A stretch of DNA of 64,000 nt, from NCBI GenBank assembly GCA_964372215.1, contig CAYJQC010000022.1, positions 14,581 through 78,580 of the forward strand, read 5' to 3'. Position numbers and translations under genes: made by a program. The stretch's first letter is position 1, and each line of letters begins with the position of its first letter. Source of the DNA: DAIMFL01 sp964372215. Its GTDB lineage: Bacteria > Pseudomonadota > Alphaproteobacteria > Dongiales > Dongiaceae. The notes beneath the pieces were generated by a model, which was not told the origin of the DNA, did no database searches, and saw nothing but the letters and a program-made list of their open reading frames with translations. Positions 35,608 to 44,397 of the stretch are shown piece by piece.

Positions 35608-36549
35608 TCAGGGGCGCCGTGAGCGAAGCCGCGACTTGCCGGCAGTCGACCCCGGTTGCGGCCTCGCCGTCGCCTGTTCCGGGTTCGCCGCCGCCATGAT
35701 CCAGTCGCGAAAGGTCGCCAGCTCGGCGGCGTGAAGCGCGCCCCGGGGATAGGCCAGGTGGTAGCCGTAGTCCCGCAACTCGACGGTCGAGATCCGAAAC
35801 AACCGGCCGGCGCTCAGCTCGGGCGCGACCAGCTCGTCGTTCAAGGCGATGCCCTGGCCGTCGATCACCGCCTGCACCCGCACGTTCGGGTCGGGGATGA
35901 CCAGGTCGTCGCGCGTCGCGCGAAACGCCAGCCCCGCCGCGTCGTGCCAGTCGCGCCAGGCGGCGCTGCCGTCGCGGTCGTGCAGCAGGGGCGCGCCGGG
36001 CAGCACCGCCGCGAGGCCGGCGTCGGCGACCCGCCCGGCGATCGCCGCGCCGGCGGTCGGAAACGCCGGACACGGAAACAGCGGCTCGATCTCCATGTCG
36101 GCCCAGTCGCCCTTGCCCCAGCGAACCGCCATGTCGATGCCGGCCGCGCGGATATCGATCAGGTCGACCAGCGGCTGCAGGCGCAGGGCGATGCCGGGGT
36201 GGCCGGCGGTGAAGGTCATCAGCCGCGGCGACAGCCAGCGCGACGCGAAATAGGTCGACATGCCGATGGTGATGCGCCCGCGCTCCGGCTCCTGCAACTC
36301 GGCGATCTCGCGGTCGAGATCGCGGAACGCGCCCTGGCAGGCGTGCCAGAGCCGCTTGCCCTTCGCGGTCAGCGCGATGCCGCGATTCCGGCGGATGAAG
36401 ACCGCGAAGCCGAGCTCCCGTTCCAGCCGGTTGACCTGGTAGCTGATGGCGCCCTTGGTGAGGTTCAGCGCGGCCGCGGCCGAGGTGAAGCTGAGATGGC
36501 GCGCCGCCACCTCGAACACCCGCAGGCTGTCCTGGAATCCGAGCCGCAT
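35608..36549 (-). CDS. LysR-family transcriptional regulator, GcvA-like
   Basis: A 313-residue regulator. The N-terminal helix-turn-helix spans RHLSFTSAAAALNLTKGAIS (about 17-36) and QVNRLERELG, in the GcvA form. The substrate-binding domain (from about residue 93) has RITIGMSTYFASRWLSPRL and IDMAVRWGKGDWADME, again as in GcvA-like proteins. It is divergent from the MttB-family gene and likely controls it. The intergenic region carries LysR-type T-N11-A and palindromic sites. The last 20 residues are Pro/Arg-rich and not family-like. Confidence 0.9.
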   Translation of the reverse strand: MRLGFQDSLRVFEVAARHLSFTSAAAALNLTKGAISYQVNRLERELGFAVFIRRNRGIALTAKGKRLWHACQGAFRDLDREIAELQEPERGRITIGMSTYFASRWLSPRLMTFTAGHPGIALRLQPLVDLIDIRAAGIDMAVRWGKGDWADMEIEPLFPCPAFPTAGAAIAGRVADAGLAAVLPGAPLLHDRDGSAAWRDWHDAAGLAFRATRDDLVIPDPNVRVQAVIDGQGIALNDELVAPELSAGRLFRISTVELRDYGYHLAYPRGALHAAELATFRDWIMAAANPEQATARPQPGSTAGKSRLRSRRP

Positions 36550-36565
36550 TCTCTGTGTCTAGGAA

Positions 36566-36597
36566 ATTTGAACGCCGGGTGCAAATCAATTGGTTTG
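36566..36597. promoter_or_regulatory. Candidate LysR operator between the regulator and mttB-like genes
   Basis: ATTTG at 36566-36570 and CAAAT at 36582-36586 form an exact inverted repeat with an 11-bp spacer, the classical T-N11-A LysR site. It overlaps a second near-palindrome, CAAATCAATTGGTTTG (36582-36597), centred on CAATTG. The start of the LysR gene is 17 bp away, consistent with autorepression and divergent activation. Confidence 0.6.
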
Positions 36598-36714
36598 TGC
36601 GCCGCCGGTGTTCCGGGTTCTTATGGAAAAACAAAGCGCTAGAATGCGCACGTTCCTCCATGCCGAGGCGCGACGCGGCCTGGCGGGCAGGCAGACTGGT
36701 CCCGGGAGTCAGCG

Positions 36715-38286
36715 ATGCACGGCTCGGATGACGACTCCGGCCGGGCGCCCGCCGGGGCGGCGCGGGCGCGCGGCGGCGGAAGGTCGGCCCGGGTGGCGCG
36801 CCGCGTCGCCGGCGGCCCGGCGCCCGCCCGGGCGATCGTCAGGCGCCGAACGCCGGTCTACGAGCTGCTGGACGAGGACGCGCTGCAGCGCCTGGAGACG
36901 CATGCCGACTGGATCCTGCGGGAGATCGGCATCGAGTTCCGCGGCGACCCGGAGGTGCTCGACCTGTTCCGGGCGGCCGGGGCGACGGTCGCCGGCGATC
37001 GCGTGCGCTTCGACCCCGGGCTGGCCCGCGCGCTGTGCGCGTCGGCGCCCGCCAGCTTCCGCATGGAGGGGCGCGATCCCGCCTCGGCGATCGTCCTGGG
37101 CGGCGACCACATGGTGTTCATGCCGGCCTATGGCCCGCCCTTCGTCACCGACCTCGAGCGCGGGCGCCGCTATGCCACGATCGAGGACTTCGGCAATTTC
37201 GTGAAGCTCGCCTATGCCACGCCCTGGCTGAATCATTCCGGCGGCACGGTCTGCGAGCCGGTCGACCTGCCGGTCAACAAGCGCCATCTCGACATGGTCT
37301 ACGCCCATCTGCGCTTTTCCACCAAGCCGTTCATGGGCTCGGTGACCGCGCCCGAGCGGGCCGAGGATTCCATCGCCATGGCGCGGCTGGTGTTCGGCGA
37401 CGCGTACCTCGAAGAAAACTGCGTCATCCAGGGCAACATCAACGTCAACTCGCCGCTGGTCTACGACCACGTCATGTCCGGCGCCCTCAAGGCCTATGCG
37501 CGCGCCAACCAGAGCGTCGTCGTGTCGCCGTTCATTCTCGGCGGCGCCATGGGGCCGGTGACCATGCCGGCGTTGCTGGCCCAGGCCCACGCCGAGGCCA
37601 TGGCGGGCATCGCGCTGAGCCAGCTGGTGCGCAAGGGCGCGCCGGTGGTCTACGGCAACTTCCTGACGACCATGAACCTGAAGACCGGCGCCCCGACCTT
37701 CGGCACGCCCGAGGCCAATCTCTGCACCTTCGCCATCGCGCAGCTGTGCCGCCGGCTCGGCCTGCCGCTGCGCTGCGGCGGCCACCTCACGGCGTCGAAG
37801 GTGGCGGACGGCCAGGCCATGCAGGAGTCCGCCACCAGCATGATGGCCGGGATTCTGGCCGGCTCCAATTTCGTCTTCCATGCCGCCGGATGGCTCGAAA
37901 GCGGCCTCACCATGGGCTACGAGAAGTTCGTCATGGATCTCGATCACTGCGGCATGATGCAGCGCATGCTGGGCGGCCTGGCGGTGGATGAAGACGGGCT
38001 GGCGGCGGACGCCTTTCGCGAAGCCGGACCCGGCACGAACTTCCTGGGCACCGCCCACACCCTGGCCCATTTCGAGAGCGCCAACTACCTGTCCGAGCTT
38101 GCCGACACCGCGTCCTTCGAGCAGTGGGAGGAGGGCGGCCGGCTCGATCTCGAGCAGCGCGCCGGCCGGCGCTGCAAGGCGATGCTGGCCGAATACCAGG
38201 CGCCGCCGCTCGACCCGGCGATCGACGAGGCGCTCCGGGATTTCATGGCGCGCCGGAAATCGGCATTGCCGGACCAGTGGTATTAG
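36715..38286 (+). CDS. Trimethylamine methyltransferase family protein (MttB-like, non-pyrrolysine)
   Basis: A 523-residue TIM-barrel methyltransferase of the MttB superfamily. After a basic disordered N-terminus (1-45) come ADWILREIGIEFRGDPE, NHSGGTVCEPVDLPVNKRHL, MGSVTAPERAEDS and CGGHLTASKVADGQAMQESA, all typical of the family. The position of pyrrolysine in archaeal MttB is read through without an internal amber codon, so this is a non-Pyl member like glycine betaine methyltransferase MtgB. The probable role is demethylation of a quaternary or tertiary amine, but no cobalamin-binding corrinoid protein gene is adjacent. The stop codon is TAG. Confidence 0.9.
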   Translation: MHGSDDDSGRAPAGAARARGGGRSARVARRVAGGPAPARAIVRRRTPVYELLDEDALQRLETHADWILREIGIEFRGDPEVLDLFRAAGATVAGDRVRFDPGLARALCASAPASFRMEGRDPASAIVLGGDHMVFMPAYGPPFVTDLERGRRYATIEDFGNFVKLAYATPWLNHSGGTVCEPVDLPVNKRHLDMVYAHLRFSTKPFMGSVTAPERAEDSIAMARLVFGDAYLEENCVIQGNINVNSPLVYDHVMSGALKAYARANQSVVVSPFILGGAMGPVTMPALLAQAHAEAMAGIALSQLVRKGAPVVYGNFLTTMNLKTGAPTFGTPEANLCTFAIAQLCRRLGLPLRCGGHLTASKVADGQAMQESATSMMAGILAGSNFVFHAAGWLESGLTMGYEKFVMDLDHCGMMQRMLGGLAVDEDGLAADAFREAGPGTNFLGTAHTLAHFESANYLSELADTASFEQWEEGGRLDLEQRAGRRCKAMLAEYQAPPLDPAIDEALRDFMARRKSALPDQWY

Positions 38287-38355
38287 CGACCGCGCCGCGC
38301 GCACCCGCAGGCGTGCCGGCCAAGCGAGGCCCGAGGCGCCCGCGTCGAATGACGC

Positions 38356-39534
38356 CTACACCACGTTGCGCTCGAACAGCGGCGCGTTCTCCAGCACGCG
38401 CTGCCAGCCGAAGCGCGCGAGGTCGATGCTGCGATAGCCGCCATGGACGATCAGCTCGGCGATGGCGCGGCCGACCGCGGGCGATTGCTGCAGGCCGTGG
38501 CCGCTGAAACCGGCCGCGGTGTAGAAATTGGCGACCTCCGGATGCAGCCCCAGGATCGCGTTCTGGTCGAGGGTGTTGTAGTCGTAATGCCCGGCCCAGG
38601 CGCGGGCGAGCTTGATCGCCTCGAAGGCCGGCACCCGGTGGGCGAGCGCCGGCCAGATGGTGTCCTCGAACAGGCTGTAGTCGATCTCGAAGTCGAGGCA
38701 GTCGGGATCGGCATCCTCGGGCGGCGAGACGCCGCAGATGTAGCTGGCGCCCTCGGGGCGGAAATAGACGCCGGACGGGTCGATCAGCAGGGGCGCCTTC
38801 AGCACCGGCTCGCGGCAGTCGAACACGAAGACGAAGCGCTTGCGCGGCCGCACCGGCAGCGCGAGCCCGGCCATGGCGGCGACCTCGTGCGCGTGGAATC
38901 CGGCGGTGTTGACCACCGCGCCGCAGGCGATCTCGCCGCCCTGGGCGAGCCGCAGGGCGGCGACCCGATTGCCGTCGCGTACCAGGCCGACGACCTCGTC
39001 CTTCACGTAGGCGACGCCGAGCGACCGCGCCTTGCGGCGGAACGCCTGCAGCAGGCCGTAGGGATCGGTCCAGCCTTCGTTCGACAGGCCGAGCGCGCCG
39101 GCCGCGAGATCCGAGGTGTTGAGCCAGGGAAAGCGCGCGCCGAGCTCGGCCGGCGACAGCAGGGCGATGTCGGCGCCGAATCCGGTCTGGGTCGCGTGGT
39201 TCTCGGCGAGCACGGCGCGCCCGGCCGCGCTCGCCAGGAACAGGTAGCCGTTCTCGACGAACGGAATCTCGGCGGTCTCGCCGGCGACCGACAGATGCTC
39301 GCCGATCGATTTCACGAAGCCGGCGCCGAAGATCGACATGGCGATGTTCTCGGGCGTCGAGAACTGCTGCCGGATGCCGCCGGCCGAGCGCGGAGTCGCC
39401 GCGGTCTCGTAGGTCGGATCGCGCTCGACCACCAGCACCGAGCCCTTGAATCCCAGCGGACCCGCGAGGAAGTACGCCACGGCGCTGCCGGTCACGGCAC
39501 CGCCGACGATCACCACGTCATAGGAGGACTGCAA
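38356..39534 (-). CDS. DAO-family FAD-dependent oxidoreductase (sarcosine/dimethylglycine oxidase-like)
   Basis: A 392-residue flavoprotein. VVIVGGAVTGSAVAYFLAG (from about residue 7) binds FAD; TPRSAGGIRQQFSTPENIAM and FSGHGLQQSPAVGRAIAEL are typical of the SoxB/dimethylglycine dehydrogenase group. It probably oxidises an N-methyl amine or amino acid. No ATG suits the frame; TTG at 39534, eight bases after GAGAG, is used. It follows the SMP-30 gene after 34 bp on the same strand and converges with the MttB-like gene. Confidence 0.87.
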   Translation of the reverse strand: MQSSYDVVIVGGAVTGSAVAYFLAGPLGFKGSVLVVERDPTYETAATPRSAGGIRQQFSTPENIAMSIFGAGFVKSIGEHLSVAGETAEIPFVENGYLFLASAAGRAVLAENHATQTGFGADIALLSPAELGARFPWLNTSDLAAGALGLSNEGWTDPYGLLQAFRRKARSLGVAYVKDEVVGLVRDGNRVAALRLAQGGEIACGAVVNTAGFHAHEVAAMAGLALPVRPRKRFVFVFDCREPVLKAPLLIDPSGVYFRPEGASYICGVSPPEDADPDCLDFEIDYSLFEDTIWPALAHRVPAFEAIKLARAWAGHYDYNTLDQNAILGLHPEVANFYTAAGFSGHGLQQSPAVGRAIAELIVHGGYRSIDLARFGWQRVLENAPLFERNVV

Positions 39535-39568
39535 TGCGATCTCTCTGGCAATTGGTCGGAAGCGGGAT

Positions 39569-40447
39569 CTAGCCGGCGTAGCCGGGTTCGGCCAGCCCAG
39601 CCACGCCCGGTTCGCACACGAACAGGCTGCCCGACAGCGGCGCCTCCTCGAGCTGGGCGTCGGACAGGCCGGTGCTGGCGGTGGTGACGTAGAGCTGGCG
39701 AAGGCCGTCGCCGACGAAGGCCATCGCGGTCGGCCGGGGAACCGGCAGCGCGATGGTCCGCGCGACCTTGCCGTCGGGGGTGTAGCGCACGATGCGCCAG
39801 CCGTCCCAGTGGGCGACCCACAGGCCGCCCTCGGCATCGACGGTCATGCCGTCGGGAAACACGTTGGCGTCGGGCACCTTGGCGAAGCCTTGCCGCGGAC
39901 CGACCGTGCCGGTCGCGGGATCGATCGCGTAGCGCACGATCCCCTGGATGTAGCTGTCGCTGAAATAGGCGGTGCGGCCGTCGGGACTGAAGGCCGGCCC
40001 GTTCGAGCAGATGATGTTGTCGTCGACCGCGTGCCACGCGCGATCGCGGTCGAACACGTAGAGCTTGCCGCTCGGCGCGGTCTCCTTGCGGTCGCCGGTG
40101 CCGGCCCACAGCCGCCCCTGGCGATCGACCTTGGCATCGTTGAACCAGTTGCCGGGCTGGTCGGGCTCGGGATCGGCGAGCCGGGTCAGCCGGCCGGTCG
40201 CGCGGTCGACCGAGTGGATGCCATCCTCCTTGTCGACCACCAGGGTGCCGTCGGCCCGGAGTACCAGCCCGCCGACATAGCTGCCGAGCTCGGCGGCCAC
40301 CTGCTCGTTGCGCCCGCTCGCCGGATCGAAGCGGTAGATCGCCGGACGCTGCAGGTCGAGCCAGTACAGGCGCCGCTCGGCCGGGTGCCAGATCGGGCTC
40401 TCGCCGAGCACGCTGCGCAGCTCGAGGGCGCATCGGATATCGCTCAT
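39569..40447 (-). CDS. SMP-30/gluconolactonase/LRE-family protein
   Basis: A 292-residue six-bladed beta-propeller hydrolase. The metal ligands are visible: Glu in LGESPIWH (about residue 15), Asn in NWFNDAKVDRQG, Asn in CSNGPAFSPDG and Asp in FPDGMTVDAEG. Members hydrolyse sugar lactones. In this operon with a DAO-type oxidoreductase the substrate could be a lactone produced by that enzyme. ATG at 40447 opens with MSDIRCALELRS, the typical start of this family. Confidence 0.9.
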   Translation of the reverse strand: MSDIRCALELRSVLGESPIWHPAERRLYWLDLQRPAIYRFDPASGRNEQVAAELGSYVGGLVLRADGTLVVDKEDGIHSVDRATGRLTRLADPEPDQPGNWFNDAKVDRQGRLWAGTGDRKETAPSGKLYVFDRDRAWHAVDDNIICSNGPAFSPDGRTAYFSDSYIQGIVRYAIDPATGTVGPRQGFAKVPDANVFPDGMTVDAEGGLWVAHWDGWRIVRYTPDGKVARTIALPVPRPTAMAFVGDGLRQLYVTTASTGLSDAQLEEAPLSGSLFVCEPGVAGLAEPGYAG

Positions 40448-40597
40448 TTCGCAGGGAACTCCGGGCCGGAAACGGCCGTTATCTAAGCCGAAATCGCGGC
40501 GCACAACAACGGCCTATGACGTGGCGCCAACATGGTTCTATGCTGATCGCAACGGGCTGTCTAATGGCCAACCCGAAGGAGAGGAGCGCGTCACGTC

Positions 40598-41104
40598 ATG
40601 AGCCGCGCCTTTGTCAAGGAACAGGACAGCGAGCCGCTCGACGATCTGCCCGAGCGGCCACAGAGTCCGCATCCCAACTACGTCACCCCTGGAGGCCTCG
40701 CGGCGCTGCAGGCCCAGGTCCATGCCCTGCAGGAGCAGCGCCACAAGCTGCTCGAGCATCCCGACGAGGATCTCCTGTCCAAGGAGACCCTGAAACAGGT
40801 CGAGCGCGATCTGCGCTATTTCCAGGGCCGGGTCGACCATGCGATCCCGGTCGACCTGTCGCAGCAGCCGGCCGACGAGGTCGGCTTCGGCGCCGTGGTG
40901 CGCTGCGTCGACGAGAACGACCAGGAACACGAGATCGCCATCGTCGGCGAGGACGAGGCCGATGTGGCCGCCGGCAAGGTCAGCTGGGTATCGCCGCTGG
41001 CCAAGGCGCTGATCGGCGCCGGGGTCGGCGACACCATGGTCTGGAAACGGCCGGCCGGCGATCTCGGCCTCGAGGTCCTGTCGATCCGCTACCTCCCGGA
41101 CTGA
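40598..41104 (+). CDS. GreA/GreB-family elongation factor
   Basis: A 168-residue transcription factor that binds RNA polymerase. The N-terminal coiled coil (about 30-75, GGLAALQAQVHALQEQRHKL) is preceded by SRAFVKEQDSEPLDDLPERP, which marks the GreB-like alphaproteobacterial subgroup rather than classical GreA. The C-terminal FKBP-like domain contains VVRCVDENDQEHEIAIVGED and SPLAKALIGAGVGD. It stands alone, with a hairpin and short T-run 65 bp after the stop. Confidence 0.9.
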   Translation: MSRAFVKEQDSEPLDDLPERPQSPHPNYVTPGGLAALQAQVHALQEQRHKLLEHPDEDLLSKETLKQVERDLRYFQGRVDHAIPVDLSQQPADEVGFGAVVRCVDENDQEHEIAIVGEDEADVAAGKVSWVSPLAKALIGAGVGDTMVWKRPAGDLGLEVLSIRYLPD

Positions 41105-41167
41105 AATCGCGGGCGTGCGGACGCCCGGGGCGCCTGGCGCCCGGGTGGATCGGAGTTGGGCGCGGAA

Positions 41168-41202
41168 GATCGCCGCCGGCGGCTTGCGGCGATCGGCCTT
41201 TT
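41168..41202 (+). terminator. Probable intrinsic terminator after the Gre-factor gene
   Basis: GATCGCCGC (41168-41176) and GCGGCGATC (41186-41194) make a perfect 9-bp stem, followed by GGCCTTTT. The T-run is only four bases long, so efficiency is uncertain. Confidence 0.5.
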
Positions 41203-41279
41203 GCCGGACACTTCGGACGGGCGATGCGCATCGCGGCGGGCTGCGGCATGCGCCGCCCGAGAGGCGAGGAGCCGCTGGC

Positions 41280-43643
41280 GTGAACGTTTCCCTGAACCCG
41301 ATGCGGCTGCGCGAGCCGGGCCTGCCGCGCTTCGAGCCGGGCGTCGAGCGGCATGTGCTGGCCGGCGGCGGCGCCTTGGTGCTGCGCCTTGCCGCCGGCG
41401 ACCGCGCGACGGTGACGGATCGCGAAGGCTTGCAGCCCTGCGAGATTGCCGCCTTCGCGGCCGACGGGCGGCCCGACCTCGGCGCGCTGGGCCTCGACCC
41501 GGCGGCGACGGCGCCCGGCATCAATCGCCTGCTGGCGGGGGCCGACGGGCTGGCGGGGGCCGACGGGCTGGCGGCGGAGGCGGTGGCCGCGCTGCGGCGG
41601 CACGGCCTGCCGTCGCGCGTCGACAAGGCCGCCGTGGTGTTCGCCCGCGGCTCCGCCCCCGGCGAAACCGTCGAGCTGGTGGCGGAGCGCGAGGTGGCGG
41701 CGGTGTTCCATGCGCCGGGCGGGCCGATGGTCTCGTTCGAACAGGATCCGCCCACCGCGCTGTCGGTGGTGGTGCGCCGCGCCCGGGTCGCCAACCTGGT
41801 GGAGCCGCCGCTGCCGGATCCGCTGGCCGATCCGGCGCAGGACATCCGGGTCGATCGCTGCACGGCCCAGGGCTATCTGGTGAAGGCCGGCGAGTACATC
41901 CAGGTGCTCGACGTGTTCGGCCGGCAATGCTCGGACTTCGTGGCGTTCGACGCGCGGCTGCTGGAGCAGGGCATCGAGCGCGGCTTCGACATGAGCGCCA
42001 CCCGCACCATGACCGGGCTGCTCTACCCCATGCCCGGCCTGTTCTCGAAATACTTCACCACCGACCTGCAGCCGCTGGTCGAGGTGGTGCGCGACACCTG
42101 CGGCCGGCATGACAGCTTCGGCCTGGCCTGCACGCCGCGCTTCTACGAGGACCACGGCTATCCCGGCCATCCCAGTTGCAGCGACAACTTCAACAAGGTG
42201 CTGGCGCGCCATGGCGTGGCCGCGCGCGGCGGCTGGCCCTGCGTCAACCTGTTCTACAACACCGGGCTGTCGGCCCAGCAGGCGATCTTCCTCGACGATC
42301 CCTGGTCGCGGCCGGGCGACTACGTGCTGCTGCGCGCCGTGACCGACCTGGTCTGCGCCTCCTCGGCCTGCCCGGACGACATCGACGCCACCAATGCCTG
42401 GAACCCGACGGACATCCAGGTCCGCGTCTATCCGGCCCACCACCTGTTCTCGAAAGCGATCGCATTCAGAATGGCGCCCGATTCCGAACCCAAGCTCACG
42501 CGCGAGACCGCGTTCCATCCGCGCACCTCGGCGCTCACCCGGAACTTCACGGAATATCGCGGCTACTGGCTGCCGACCAAATTCAACAACCACGGCGCGG
42601 TCGACGAGTACTGGGCGGCCCGCGAGACGGCCGTCGTCACCGACCTGTCGCCGTTGCGCAAGTTCGAGGTGCTGGGGCCGGACGCCGAGACGCTGATGCA
42701 GCTCACCTGCACGCGCAACATGCGGAAACTGGCGGACGGCCAGGCGGCCTATACCGCGCTGTGCTACGAGCATGGCGGCATGCTCGACGACGGCGTCGCC
42801 ATGCGCATGGGCGCCGACCGCTTCCGCCTGATCACCGGCGACGAGTACAGCGGCACGTGGCTGCGCGACCAGGCCGAAGCCCGCGGCCTCAAGGTCTGGG
42901 TGAAATCGGCCACCGACCAGCTCCACAACATCGCGGTGCAGGGGCCGAAGTCGCGCGACATCGTGAAGCAGATCGTATGGACCGCGCCGGCCAACGCGCG
43001 GGCCGACGAGATCGCCTGGTTCCATTTCACGGTGGGACGCATCGGCGGCTTCAACGGCATCCCCGTGGTGCTGTCGCGCACCGGCTATACCGGCGAGCTC
43101 GGCTACGAGATCTTCTGCCATCCGAACGACGGCGGCGCCGTCTGGGACGCGGTGTGGGAGGCCGGCCAGCCGCACGGCCTGACGCCGCTCGGGCTCGAGG
43201 CGCTCGACATGCTGCGCATCGAATCCGGGCTGATCTTCGCGCACCACGAATTCGACGACCAGACCGACCCGTTCGAGGCCGGCATCGGCTTCACCGTGGC
43301 GGCCAAGGGCAACGAGGAGTTCATCGGCCGCGCGGCGGTGCTGCGGCGCAAGGCCAATCCGCAGAAGACCCTGGTCGGACTCGAGCTCGCGGGCAACGAG
43401 ATCGCCGGTCACGGCGATTGCGTGCACCTGGCCGGCGGGCGCGCCCAGATCGGGGTCGTCACCAGCGGCACCCGCTCGCCGATCCTGAAGAAGACCATCG
43501 CGCTGGCGCGCCTCGACGTGACCCACGCGGCGCTCGGTACCGAGGTCGAGATCGGCAAGCTCGACGGCCACCAGAAGCGCCTGCCGGCGCGGGTCGTGCG
43601 GTTCCCGTTCTACGACCCGGAAAAAGCGCGGCCGCGGTCGTGA
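41280..43643 (+). CDS. DUF1989-aminomethyltransferase (GcvT) fusion protein
   Basis: A 787-residue two-part enzyme. The first 390 residues hold a DUF1989 (urea-carboxylase-associated) domain: GYLVKAGEYIQVLDVFGRQC, SATRTMTGLLYPMPG and NPTDIQVRVY. Residues 20-190 resemble a degenerate first copy of the same fold. The C-terminal 390 residues are a GcvT-type folate methyltransferase (TDLSPLRKFEVLGPDAETLM, GGMLDDGVAMRMG with the catalytic-site Asp, GYTGELGYEIF). It probably transfers methyl or methylene groups from an N-methylated compound to tetrahydrofolate. GTG at 41280 has AGGAG upstream. An 18-bp tandem duplication lies at 41532-41567. Confidence 0.87.
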   Translation: MNVSLNPMRLREPGLPRFEPGVERHVLAGGGALVLRLAAGDRATVTDREGLQPCEIAAFAADGRPDLGALGLDPAATAPGINRLLAGADGLAGADGLAAEAVAALRRHGLPSRVDKAAVVFARGSAPGETVELVAEREVAAVFHAPGGPMVSFEQDPPTALSVVVRRARVANLVEPPLPDPLADPAQDIRVDRCTAQGYLVKAGEYIQVLDVFGRQCSDFVAFDARLLEQGIERGFDMSATRTMTGLLYPMPGLFSKYFTTDLQPLVEVVRDTCGRHDSFGLACTPRFYEDHGYPGHPSCSDNFNKVLARHGVAARGGWPCVNLFYNTGLSAQQAIFLDDPWSRPGDYVLLRAVTDLVCASSACPDDIDATNAWNPTDIQVRVYPAHHLFSKAIAFRMAPDSEPKLTRETAFHPRTSALTRNFTEYRGYWLPTKFNNHGAVDEYWAARETAVVTDLSPLRKFEVLGPDAETLMQLTCTRNMRKLADGQAAYTALCYEHGGMLDDGVAMRMGADRFRLITGDEYSGTWLRDQAEARGLKVWVKSATDQLHNIAVQGPKSRDIVKQIVWTAPANARADEIAWFHFTVGRIGGFNGIPVVLSRTGYTGELGYEIFCHPNDGGAVWDAVWEAGQPHGLTPLGLEALDMLRIESGLIFAHHEFDDQTDPFEAGIGFTVAAKGNEEFIGRAAVLRRKANPQKTLVGLELAGNEIAGHGDCVHLAGGRAQIGVVTSGTRSPILKKTIALARLDVTHAALGTEVEIGKLDGHQKRLPARVVRFPFYDPEKARPRS
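41532..41567 (+). repeat. 18-bp in-frame tandem duplication
   Basis: CTGGCGGGGGCCGACGGG occurs twice in tandem (41532-41549, 41550-41567) plus a 7-base third start. It encodes LAGADG twice inside the N-terminal domain of the fusion protein. The copies are identical, which suggests recent slippage. Confidence 0.95.
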
Positions 43644-44206
43644 TGCCGGTCAAGTCGGATTGGATGCTGCGATTCGTGGCGTCGCTCATGCTCGTCCTGG
43701 CCTGCGCCGGCGCCGAGGCGCGGGAGGACCAGGTCGATTGCGGATACGTGCAGCTCAGCTTCGCGTCGGATGGCTACTCGCAAATCTGCTATGCCGGCCA
43801 GCACGAGCTGCTGACGGATCTCGGCGATCCCGTCGGCGAGTCCTATGAAGAAATCATTGCCTACGGCAAAGCGCCGCAGCTGCGCCTGACGGTCCACTGG
43901 GCGGGGCCGGGCACCATCTTCGCTCCGCTCTCAGTCCAAGCCTATGTCGATGCTCGGGGCTGGTTCACCAAGACGAAGGACTGGGAGCCGGAGCGCGACG
44001 TGGAAGGGTACCGGATCCAGCTGCTCCAGGGCTCTTGGCCGGGAATGGGCGGGTTCATCCACTGTGCCGGGCTGCTGCGGCAGGAATCCGCAGATGCAAC
44101 CGCCAAGGGGTTCGACCGGATGATCGGTGGATTCTTCTGCTTCTCAGCCGGCGGCGACTATCTCATTTCCAACCTGAAGCCTTTCCTGGCCAGTATTCGC
44201 TACTGA
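43643..44206 (+). CDS. Secreted hypothetical protein
   Basis: A 187-residue exported protein coupled to the upstream fusion gene by TGATG. Signal peptide FVASLMLVLACAGAEA. The mature protein has cysteines in QVDCGYVQL, QICYAGQ, HCAGLL and FFCFSAGG, enough for two disulfides, and is otherwise mixed alpha/beta. Base composition is slightly less GC-rich than its neighbours. Function is unknown; coupling may be fortuitous since the upstream enzyme is cytoplasmic. Confidence 0.68.
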   Translation: MPVKSDWMLRFVASLMLVLACAGAEAREDQVDCGYVQLSFASDGYSQICYAGQHELLTDLGDPVGESYEEIIAYGKAPQLRLTVHWAGPGTIFAPLSVQAYVDARGWFTKTKDWEPERDVEGYRIQLLQGSWPGMGGFIHCAGLLRQESADATAKGFDRMIGGFFCFSAGGDYLISNLKPFLASIRY

Positions 44207-44397
44207 ACTTCGCGCCGGCTCACCGCTGGCCTGGTTCCGGCACTTGCGTCGAATCATCGGCCAACACCTCGACGAGGGCCGCGAGTCCGCGCCGGCCCCT
44301 GCGAATGCCGCATCGACGAACCCAGATTATGCATTGCTAGCCGGATACGCGGTCGCGTAGACAGGGGCCTCGGCAGGTCCACCGGGAAGGATGCGGG

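Noticed and set aside
36715..38286. Pyrrolysine-containing MttB
   Set aside because: No in-frame amber codon occurs inside the gene; the only TAG is the terminal stop. No pyl genes are seen.
41105..41279. Riboswitch (glycine or THF type) before the GcvT fusion gene
   Set aside because: The interval is accounted for by a terminator hairpin and simple GC-rich inverted repeats; no conserved core of either riboswitch is recognisable.
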